Part shown: positions 57,898 through 64,000 of the stretch, piece after piece
Layout: each line of letters begins with the position of its first letter
How positions within the stretch are numbered: position 1 is the first letter of the stretch
Source: Neokomagataea thailandica NBRC 106555
GTDB lineage: Bacteria; Pseudomonadota; Alphaproteobacteria; Acetobacterales; Acetobacteraceae
Assembly: GCF_001598495.1 (NCBI RefSeq)
Contig: NZ_BCZB01000010.1
Span: 35,709 to 99,708, forward strand
Direction: 5' to 3'
DNA: 64,000 nucleotides
Program-made: the position numbers and the translations under genes
The notes under the pieces: model-generated
What the model was told of the DNA's origin: nothing
Seen by the model: only the letters and a program-made list of their open reading frames with translations
Database searches by the model: none

Positions 57898-58497
57898 TTA
57901 ATGCGCCGCCCAGTGATCAATCTGCTCAATCCACGTGCTGTCATCCGTAGACGTATCAAGCATACCCGCATAATGGCTGCCCGGGTCCATCACCACAACC
58001 TGCGGGGCCTGCTCAAAATGCCCATCTTTCATCGTGTAAGGTGCATGATACAACGCCGTCATGGCGCGGATCATATTTTCCGTGCCCATTAACGGCATGA
58101 CATGCGGTGCGATAGGCAAAATATAAGCCTTCGCCATATCGGTCTCGATATTCGGGTCCAAAGACACAGCAATCACCGTTACGGGTAGGCCCTTGGCCAC
58201 TAGCGCATTCCGCGTCGCCTCTAAACGCGTCAAGATCGGGCGGCTTTCATGCAAAGGGGTGCGCGCATCATAGAACCACACAAGCAACCAACGCCCGTGG
58301 AAATCCCCCTCAGAAACCGTGCTGTCCCCAAGAGAAACAAGCCGGAAACTCCCGCCCACAGCATTACCGTTAGACTGTACTAGCCACCCCGTCCCGCCAT
58401 GTGACGCGATTTCAAAGGCGCCATATCCAACCGCCGCGGCCACCACAAAAACAGCCGCGACAAACCACTTGCTAATACGCATTTTACGTTGCGCCAT
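57898..58497 (-). CDS. SCO1/SenC-like protein lacking the copper-binding cysteines
   Basis: A 199-residue membrane-anchored protein (helix about 10-30, FVAAVFVVAAAVGYGAFEIA) with a thioredoxin-like SCO fold: SFRLVSLGDSTVSEGDFHGRWLLVWFYDARTPL in parts, PVTVIAVSLDPNIETD, and QVVVMDPGSHYAGML. SCO proteins bind copper with CxxxC plus a distant His. Here the loop reads YDARTPLHES and the whole protein has no cysteine, so it cannot work as a classical copper chaperone. ATG 58497 has a GAGGG site; another ATG is at 58506. It lies between polA and the binding protein. Confidence 0.72.
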   Translation of the reverse strand: MAQRKMRISKWFVAAVFVVAAAVGYGAFEIASHGGTGWLVQSNGNAVGGSFRLVSLGDSTVSEGDFHGRWLLVWFYDARTPLHESRPILTRLEATRNALVAKGLPVTVIAVSLDPNIETDMAKAYILPIAPHVMPLMGTENMIRAMTALYHAPYTMKDGHFEQAPQVVVMDPGSHYAGMLDTSTDDSTWIEQIDHWAAH

Positions 58498-58514
58498 AAC
58501 CGACATCCCTCTTC

Positions 58515-61292
58515 TTAATGGGCCTCAGCCCAGCTCTGGCCAATGCCGATTTCCACGTCCAACGCCACATCCAAAGACGCAGCCGCCATCATCTGCTCAC
58601 GCACAAAACTGGCCAAAGCGTCCGCATCATTCTGCGCCACTTCAAACAGCAATTCGTCATGAACTTGCAGAAGCATGCGCGCCTTCAAACCCGTTTCCGG
58701 CAATTTCTGCGCCAAACGCACCATCGCAGCCTTAATGATATCCGCAGCACCACCTTGCAACGGTGCGTTGATCGCTTGACGCTCCGCATAACCACGGCGC
58801 GCACCATTCTTTTCCTTAATGCCCGGCACATAACAACGCCGCCCAAACGGCGTCAGCACATAGCCATACTCACGGGCTTCTTCCTTGGTGCGCTCCATAT
58901 AATCATGGATACCGGGGTATTTCGCAAAATATGCATCAATATATTTACGCGCCTCCCCCGGAGAAATCTGCAACTGCCGCGCCAAGCCATACGCCGAAAT
59001 GCCGTAAATAATGCCAAAGTTAATCGCCTTAGCGCGGCGACGCGTCAGAGCGTCCATTCCCTCCAAGGGGACACCAAATACTTCTGATGCCGTACGGGCA
59101 TGAATATCTTGCCCTAAACGAAACGCCTCCAACAAAGGCTCAATCTTCGCCACATGCGCCAAAAGACGTAACTCAATCTGACTATAATCAGCGGAAACCA
59201 AAACATGACCGGGCGCGGCAACAAATGCCTTACGAATACGCGCCCCTTCTGCTGTACGAATGGGGATATTCTGCAAATTTGGTTCATTAGAGGACAAGCG
59301 CCCTGTCGTCGTCACCGCCATTTGGTAGGATGTGTGAACGCGCTGGCTCCCTTGGTCCATCTGTTCCACCAACGCATCAGCATAGGTGGATTTCAGCTTC
59401 GCCAATTGCCGCCATTGCAGCACTTTCTGCGGCAAGTCATGTCCCTGCTCGGCCAGACTTTCCAAGACTGACTGATCTGTCCCCCAAGAACCGCTTTTCG
59501 TACGCTTGCCACCCGGAAGCTCCATCTCATCAAAGAGAATTTCACCCAATTGCTTCGGAGAACCTACGTTAAAGCTTCGCCCCACTTGCGCGTGAATATC
59601 CGCTTCAATCTCACGCATACGCTTTTCAAAGTCATCCGACATACGGCGCAGCTCAACAGCATCAACTTTGATGCCCGCATGTTCCATCTCAGTCAGAATA
59701 CCAATGAGCGGACGTTCCATTTCCTCGTAAAGCGCCAATGCCTTACGCGTCCGCAAGCCCGGACGCAGAACTTCCCACAGACGCAGCGTAACATCGGCAT
59801 CTTCTGCGGCATATTCCGTAGCCCGGTCCAATACCACCTGCGCAAACGGAATACGATTGCGCCCCTTACCCGTTACATCATCATAACTGATCGGCGTATG
59901 ACCCAGATGCAACGCTGAAAGTTCATCCATCCCCTGCCCATGCTCACCGGCTGACTGTGCGTAAGACAGCAGCATCGTGTCATCAATAGGAGTAATGGTT
60001 TCAATACCGGCACGGCGGAAAACGGTCAGATCGTATTTTGCATTCTGAAAAACCTTCAGAACGCTTTCATCGGCCAATAAAGGCGCCAAACGCTCCAAAG
60101 CGGCCGTACGATCAAGTTGCATTCCTGTAGGCTGATCCAACGTCCCTTCATGGCCAAACGGCACATAACAGGCTTCCCCCGGGGCCACAGCCAAAGAGAG
60201 TCCAATCATCGTAGCCTGACGGGCATTGAGGCTATTTGTCTCAGTATCAACGGCCACCACACCCGTCTCATGCGCGCGCGCAATCCACTTGTCGAGCGCA
60301 TCCATCTCCATGACGGTTTGATACCCCGTGAATGGACGCTGCACCACAGTATCTTGTACAGCGGCCTCATTCTCGCCGGAAACCGCATCAGCCTGAGAGG
60401 GCGCCGCTTTTTTTACGGCAGGAGCCGCGGGCTTCATCCCCATACGCTGAATCGTAGAATGGAACCCCATTGATGCCAGCCAGTCCCGCAGCGTATCCGG
60501 CTCTACATCACGGCAAACCAAGCCATCAATAGGCTGCGGCAAAGGCACATCATCCGCTAACAACACTAATTGTCGGGAAATACGCGCCGCCTCCGCATGT
60601 TCAATCAAATTTTGCTTACGCTTGGACGTTTTCATGGACGGAGCCGCCGCCAAAATCGCCTCTAACGACCCATGCTCCTTTACCAACTGGGCCGCACCTT
60701 TTGCGCCAATACCCGGCACACCCGGCACGTTATCCGTTGAATCGCCCATCAAAGCTTGCACATCCACCACCTGATCGGGGCGCACACCAAACTTCGCTTC
60801 CACCTCAGCATCCCGAATAGGCTTTTGCTTCATCGGGTCCAGCAACTCCACACCGGGGCGGATCAACTGCATCAAATCTTTATCAGATGAAACAACGGTA
60901 CAACGCCCGCCCGCCTCAACAACCGCCCGTGCATAACTGGCAATCAAATCATCCGCCTCCCACCCTGGGAGCTCAATGGAAGGCACATTAAAAGCCGCCG
61001 TTGCATCACGGATCAAACTAAATTGCGGGCGCAAATCTTCCGGGGCCTCTGGGCGATGCGCTTTATATTGAGGGTATAAATCATTACGGAACGTATGCCG
61101 CCCCGCGTCAAAAATCACAGCCAGATGGGTTCCAACATGGTCACGTAGCAAACGCGTCAACATATTGGTAAAACCATACACAGCATTGACCGGAACACCT
61201 TCCGGGTTGCTCATTGGCGGCAAAGCATGAAAAGCCCGGAAAATGAACCCAGAACCATCAACCAATACTAAATGGGGCGCTTCAGACGTCAC
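58515..61292 (-). CDS. polA: DNA polymerase I
   Basis: A 925-residue repair and Okazaki-processing polymerase with all three domains. 5'-3' exonuclease (1-295; VDGSGFIFRAFHAL, VSSDKDLMQL, GDSTDNVPGVPGIG). 3'-5' proofreading domain with intact DTET, NAKYDLTVF and YAAEDADVT motifs. Polymerase with VSADYSQIELRLLAHV (motif A), RRAKAINFGIIYGISAYG (motif B) and LQVHDELLFEV (motif C). The GTG at 61292 is favoured because AAGGAG lies at the right distance; a TTG one codon upstream is too close. Two small membrane/export genes follow closely on the same strand. Confidence 0.96.
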   Translation of the reverse strand: MTSEAPHLVLVDGSGFIFRAFHALPPMSNPEGVPVNAVYGFTNMLTRLLRDHVGTHLAVIFDAGRHTFRNDLYPQYKAHRPEAPEDLRPQFSLIRDATAAFNVPSIELPGWEADDLIASYARAVVEAGGRCTVVSSDKDLMQLIRPGVELLDPMKQKPIRDAEVEAKFGVRPDQVVDVQALMGDSTDNVPGVPGIGAKGAAQLVKEHGSLEAILAAAPSMKTSKRKQNLIEHAEAARISRQLVLLADDVPLPQPIDGLVCRDVEPDTLRDWLASMGFHSTIQRMGMKPAAPAVKKAAPSQADAVSGENEAAVQDTVVQRPFTGYQTVMEMDALDKWIARAHETGVVAVDTETNSLNARQATMIGLSLAVAPGEACYVPFGHEGTLDQPTGMQLDRTAALERLAPLLADESVLKVFQNAKYDLTVFRRAGIETITPIDDTMLLSYAQSAGEHGQGMDELSALHLGHTPISYDDVTGKGRNRIPFAQVVLDRATEYAAEDADVTLRLWEVLRPGLRTRKALALYEEMERPLIGILTEMEHAGIKVDAVELRRMSDDFEKRMREIEADIHAQVGRSFNVGSPKQLGEILFDEMELPGGKRTKSGSWGTDQSVLESLAEQGHDLPQKVLQWRQLAKLKSTYADALVEQMDQGSQRVHTSYQMAVTTTGRLSSNEPNLQNIPIRTAEGARIRKAFVAAPGHVLVSADYSQIELRLLAHVAKIEPLLEAFRLGQDIHARTASEVFGVPLEGMDALTRRRAKAINFGIIYGISAYGLARQLQISPGEARKYIDAYFAKYPGIHDYMERTKEEAREYGYVLTPFGRRCYVPGIKEKNGARRGYAERQAINAPLQGGAADIIKAAMVRLAQKLPETGLKARMLLQVHDELLFEVAQNDADALASFVREQMMAAASLDVALDVEIGIGQSWAEAH

Positions 61293-61344
61293 CAATAACT
61301 CTCCTTACTCGCCCACATGGAATAGGCACGGCATATTGCGCCAG

Positions 61345-62349
61345 ATGATAGGCGCTTTCCCGCGCGTTTCAAACCATACATCGCTCTTTGCCTGCGTAAT
61401 GTTACTTACAGCCTGCACCAACCTACCACACCGCCCCAATCTACAGCCAACAGCACAAGAACAAGCCCTCGTACCGCCAAGCGCTTTTTTCAACGCGTCC
61501 GACCATGCCCGTATTCCCCTGCGCCTGTACCCAGCAGCAGGCACACCCCACGCCCTTATCCTCGCTCTGCATGGCTATGGCGACAGCCGCGACGCATGGG
61601 AAACAATCTCTCCTGCCCTCAACCAAGCTGGCATCACCATCATCGCACCAGACCAACGCGGTTTCGGCCAAGCGCCACAACGCGGAGACTGGAGTAACAC
61701 AGAACGCATGGTAGAAGACGCACACGACGCTGCTCTCTGGGCGCATGACTACGCCCCGCACCTTCCCCTTTATATCATGGGTTCGAGTATGGGTGGTGCC
61801 GTCGCTCTCCTCCTCACCACAAGCCATTCATCACCAACCATCACGGGCACTATTCTCTTAGCCCCTGCTGCGATGGATATTGGCCCCCCATGGCAGCAAA
61901 CACTGGATCTTATTGCCACTCTGGCACCACATAAACGGCTTGATGGCTCATCCGTCCCCGGCACACATATCGCCACGGACAACATCGCTGCTGCACGCCG
62001 TCTCTATTTTGATCCACTCACTACGCATCAAGCCACCTTTCACACGGTTGATGGCCTAACCCACTTGATGCGTAGCGCTTACCAAGCATCTCCGCGCCTC
62101 ACACAGCCCACACTCATGATCTTCGGTGGCCAAGACCAATTCGTGTTGCCTCTCTACACAAGCCGCTTCATTAATCGACTTCCCACAAGCGTTCGCCTTG
62201 ATGAGATTCCCACCGGGCATCACCTCCTTGAACGGGATCAACGCGATACCGCCAGAGATATTGTGTCGTGGATTTTTGCCCCTCAACAATCCCTCCCCTC
62301 CGGCGGTGACATCGCTGCGGCCCTCTGGAAAGCAACTGAGATGCGGTAA
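61345..62349 (+). CDS. Lipoprotein alpha/beta-hydrolase (monoacylglycerol-lipase-like)
   Basis: A 334-residue alpha/beta-hydrolase with a lipobox (VMLLTAC, Cys at about 24) that should anchor it to a membrane. Seen: oxyanion-hole segment LALHGYGDS, nucleophile elbow MGSSMGGAVAL, an acid in FGGQDQFV and the His in PTGHHLLERD, typical of serine hydrolase (lysophospholipase/esterase) families. The start is divergent from polA; ATG 61345 is chosen because the signal peptide begins there (MIGAFPRV), although the frame is open from 61243 and the ribosome-binding site is weak. Natural substrate unknown. Confidence 0.83.
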   Translation: MIGAFPRVSNHTSLFACVMLLTACTNLPHRPNLQPTAQEQALVPPSAFFNASDHARIPLRLYPAAGTPHALILALHGYGDSRDAWETISPALNQAGITIIAPDQRGFGQAPQRGDWSNTERMVEDAHDAALWAHDYAPHLPLYIMGSSMGGAVALLLTTSHSSPTITGTILLAPAAMDIGPPWQQTLDLIATLAPHKRLDGSSVPGTHIATDNIAAARRLYFDPLTTHQATFHTVDGLTHLMRSAYQASPRLTQPTLMIFGGQDQFVLPLYTSRFINRLPTSVRLDEIPTGHHLLERDQRDTARDIVSWIFAPQQSLPSGGDIAAALWKATEMR

Positions 62350-62414
62350 AATGCCTCAATATGTCGGAAATGACTTGGCAAAACACTTAGAACCGTTTAA
62401 CGAGTGGCCCTGTT

Positions 62415-62491
62415 GGACCCGTAGCTCAGCTGGATAGAGCGTTGCCCTCCGAAGGCAAAGGTCACGCGTTCGAATCGCGTCGGGTCCACCA
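62415..62491 (+). tRNA. tRNA-Arg (anticodon CCG)
   Basis: A 77-base cloverleaf: acceptor GGACCCG (62415-62421) with CGGGTCC (62481-62487), discriminator A and encoded CCA. D-arm GCTC/GAGC; anticodon stem TTGCC/GGCAA with loop CTCCGAA, so anticodon CCG reading CGG (Arg); T-arm CGCGT/GCG with the TTCGAATC loop. It borders the HicAB and IS debris, a usual place for mobile-element insertion. Confidence 0.95.
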
Positions 62492-62684
62492 TAATTCTAA
62501 AAAACGCTATTTACTGCCATTTATTGGTTGGGTTTGACAATTGGATACAGCCTTGACATTACCAACCAGAAATCACGGACTGGGCTGTTCGTCCGAACTG
62601 TCAATCCGCACGCCAAAAGCACGAAGTTAGAACCAAGGCACATCAATTAACGGTTCTGCGATCCCTCCACCTCCGTTAATTAGC

Positions 62685-62708
62685 AAAAAAGCCGCCCCGA
62701 AGGGCGGC
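62685..62708 (-). terminator. Terminator of the hicAB pair
   Basis: On the minus strand GCCGCCC-TTCG-GGGCGGC (62691-62708), a very stable C(UUCG)G tetraloop stem, is followed by TTTTTT. It lies nine bases beyond the hicB stop. Confidence 0.93.
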
Positions 62709-62716
62709 CATCGCGG

Positions 62717-63112
62717 TCAAGCGCTGATCGCCAATTTCGCGATAAAGCCAGAACGCGTCTCACCGGCCTCTTTCGCTCTGCTGTCCAGACGCGCCAGAAC
62801 CCGGCGTGGCAGAGTGATATTTACGCGCTCAGCCTTTTCGTCGAAGATGGCAGGGTCAACCTGAACAAAGCCCCAGATCCACTCAGGCCCTCTCCATTCT
62901 GATAATGCACGCAGTTCCTCCAGCGCTGACGGTTGCCGGATCGACTGGCCATCATCCAGCGCGGTCTCAATCCAAAGTGCAATCGCTTCAAGAGCGTTTG
63001 TAATAGCTTCGTCTAGTGTATCACCGGCCGAGCAACATCCAGGAAGATCGGGCACAATGACGCCGTATGCTGTCGTATCCGTGCCATGCTCAATAACGAT
63101 GGGGTATCTCAT
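62717..63112 (-). CDS. hicB: HicB-family antitoxin with ribbon-helix-helix domain
   Basis: A 131-residue antitoxin. N-terminal HicB domain YPIVIEHGTDTTAYGVIVPDLPGCCSAGDTLDEAI (in parts, residues 3-37), which masks the toxin. C-terminal ribbon-helix-helix DNA-binding domain RVNITLPRRVLARLDSRAKEAGETRSGFIAKL (about 96-128), which represses the operon. It lies 18 bases after hicA on the same strand and ends at a strong terminator. Confidence 0.9.
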   Translation of the reverse strand: MRYPIVIEHGTDTTAYGVIVPDLPGCCSAGDTLDEAITNALEAIALWIETALDDGQSIRQPSALEELRALSEWRGPEWIWGFVQVDPAIFDEKAERVNITLPRRVLARLDSRAKEAGETRSGFIAKLAISA

Positions 63113-63130
63113 AAATGCCTTTCAGCCAGG

Positions 63131-63313
63131 TTATTTCAACCTGGCTTGTTTTCTAATTACCGCTACCACTCCCCCGCCTAAATCCTTCTTAGGATGGGAG
63201 ACCGTGACCGAATGGCCATGTTCCCGATGTTTGAATATGCGATATGATCCCCAGCATCTGACTTTTTCCCACCCTGCTTTTTTCAGCTCTCGGAGTAGTT
63301 TGGCGCTGTCCAT
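63131..63313 (-). CDS. hicA: HicA-family toxin, catalytic position altered
   Basis: A 60-residue dsRBD-like protein of the HicA mRNA-interferase family: MDSAKLLRELKKAGW, then GSYRIFKH and VTVSHPKKDLGGGVVAVIRKQARL. Family members usually have His (as in GSHHIFKHP) where this protein has Tyr-Arg (GSYR). That His is the catalytic residue in studied HicA toxins, so activity is doubtful. The toxin-first order and the operator upstream are typical. The hicB antitoxin follows. Confidence 0.87.
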   Translation of the reverse strand: MDSAKLLRELKKAGWEKVRCWGSYRIFKHREHGHSVTVSHPKKDLGGGVVAVIRKQARLK

Positions 63314-63327
63314 GAGTTATTAATACA

Positions 63328-63367
63328 CATTATACACACCAAATGGAAACAATCTATGTGTATGATG
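63328..63367 (-). promoter_or_regulatory. hicAB operator and promoter
   Basis: CATTATACACA (63328-63338) and TGTGTATGATG (63357-63367) form an inverted repeat (10 of 11 bases) with 18 bases between. The left arm includes the minus-strand -10 TATAAT (63329-63334). A HicB ribbon-helix-helix dimer would bind here and block transcription. Confidence 0.65.
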
Positions 63368-63381
63368 TATATTTTATCCAT

Positions 63382-63409
63382 AAAAAAGCCGCCCGGTTAG
63401 GGGCGGCTT
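63382..63409 (-). terminator. Terminator insulating the hicAB promoter
   Basis: GCCGCCC (63388-63394) pairs with GGGCGGC (63401-63407). On the minus strand it is followed by TTTTTT. It would stop minus-strand transcription coming from the IS debris before the hicA promoter. Confidence 0.85.
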
Positions 63410-63533
63410 AATGAACTATAAAGAGGCAAAATGACCAAATGAGTAGATGTGAAGTACCATCATTTCATCATGACGTGCCCTCCGGTTCTATATCCATTTT
63501 AAAGTAGAGTCCGTTAGATAAGGAAGCGGACCT

Positions 63534-63786
63534 ATGAAACGCTGTCGTTTTACGAAAGAGCAAATTATCAAGATCCTGCAAGAGCATGAGGCATGGGCTG
63601 AAAGTGCCAGATCTTTGCCGCAAGCACGGTATGAGTGATGCCACGTTTTACAAGTGGAAAACCCGTTATGGCGGCCTTGAGGTCTCAGAAGCGAAGAAAG
63701 TGCGTGTGTTGGAAGACTAGAATACCCGCCCAAAACCTCTTTTGGCCAATGCGGCTTTGGCGACAATCATTAGGCACAAGTCGTGA
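63534..63786 (+). pseudogene. IS3-family transposase OrfA remnant, frameshifted and interrupted
   Basis: From ATG 63534 the frame reads MKRCRFTKEQIIKILQEHEA, the start of OrfA in the IS3 family. Near 63607 it shifts, and the next frame continues DLCRKHGMSDATFYKWKTRY and then GGLEVSEAKKVRVLED, followed by a TAG at 63718 where a Glu codon is expected. NTRPKPLLANAAL follows in the same frame, then a TGA at 63784. The helix-turn-helix and leucine-zipper parts are recognisable, but the gene is dead. OrfB is not seen downstream. Confidence 0.85.
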
Positions 63787-63825
63787 CACCTTGCTGCTTC
63801 GCAGCAGCATCAGCCCTCTCGCTTC

Positions 63826-64000
63826 GTGGCTGAAGCCGCGAGGGTGATTGATCACGTCATTGCCCTGTTCGGTGCGGACGTACCTACACAAGCATTAAGC
63901 TTGAAGGGAAGCTGGTGGCGTTATTGCACGCAGCACAAACCCAAAAATCCGCATGTGATCCCAAGGATCGTGCGGTTAGTGTCAGAGAGAATTCGTGAGG
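63826..64000 (+). CDS. Partial open frame of unknown function, running off the window
   Basis: From a possible GTG at 63826 the frame is open to the end of the window (58 codons). It reads, in parts, VAEAARVIDHVIALFGADVP, TQALSLKGSWWRYCTQHKP and KNPHVIPRIVRLVSERIRE. The stretch has a helical, basic, DNA-binding look, but I do not recognise the family. It begins within a CTCGC-GCGAG type hairpin. It could be another element's gene or debris; the missing 3' part prevents a decision. Confidence 0.4.
   Translation, partial: MAEAARVIDHVIALFGADVPTQALSLKGSWWRYCTQHKPKNPHVIPRIVRLVSERIRE

Overview
This window is a piece of an alphaproteobacterial chromosome, most probably from an acetic acid bacterium (family Acetobacteraceae). 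The reasons are the protein character throughout, the gene orders argS-SPOR-scpA-scpB-tatB-tatC-serS and mreB-mreC-mreD-mrdA-rodA, the metX-metW pair, the DUF2076 protein, the Hint-domain protein, and three TonB-dependent receptors. The genus cannot be fixed from the sequence alone. Most of the window is vertically inherited housekeeping DNA, interrupted by a few AT-rich or broken accessory patches.

Layout. 1-8200: the tail of a class V aminotransferase, a TonB receptor with a His-rich N-terminus, a Spx/ArsC-like protein, a DEAD-box helicase, a nitroreductase and metXW. 8300-12010: a lone giant surface-glycan protein (repeats + WbsX/GH99-like + GT4 + GT2) with an AT-rich 5' end. 12200-22900: a stress-type SDR; a long minus-strand run of tRNA synthetase, chromosome-condensation and Tat-export genes (argS to serS); dgt; then erpA and xth on the other strand. 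22890-25440: a homocysteine S-methyltransferase remnant and a Fur-box-associated siderophore receptor. 25670-30860: an AIM24-family protein, aspS, a Rieske-FAD reductase and a DUF2076 protein. 31060-33800: an apparent copper-uptake locus, with a DUF2946-like protein and an OprC-type receptor. 33870-37110: a structured RNA leader and glyQS. 37170-42900: the rod-shape operon. 43170-45730: a glycine-zipper lipoprotein, an IS5-family remnant and a Hint-domain protein in very AT-rich DNA. 45890-49400: TauE, leuA with a leader-peptide attenuator, and a Tat-exported amidase. 49950-61300: RNase E, a small lipoprotein, xseA, purD, and a polA / SCO-like / peptide-binding-protein operon. 61340-64000: a lipoprotein hydrolase, tRNA-Arg(CCG), a HicAB pair and IS3-family debris, which look like an accessory patch beside a tRNA.

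How the genes work together. Cell growth and envelope: mreBCD, mrdA and rodA build the rod-shaped wall; the amidase, which has a twin-arginine signal, probably leaves the cell through the TatBC proteins encoded here. Metals: three TonB receptors (one iron, one copper, one unknown), ErpA and a SCO-like protein that has lost its copper-binding cysteines. Amino acids: metXW and leuA. RNA control is unusually visible. There is a 14-codon Leu/Ile-rich leader peptide followed by a four-segment switch before leuA, structured alternative hairpins before glyQ, and inverted repeats that cover the ribosome-binding site or start codon of three genes (the first TonB receptor, tauE and rne).

No CRISPR array, rRNA or complete insertion sequence was seen. 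The most interesting leads are the leuA leader, the glyQS leader, the start-codon hairpins, the copper locus, the Hint protein islet and the fused glycosyltransferase.
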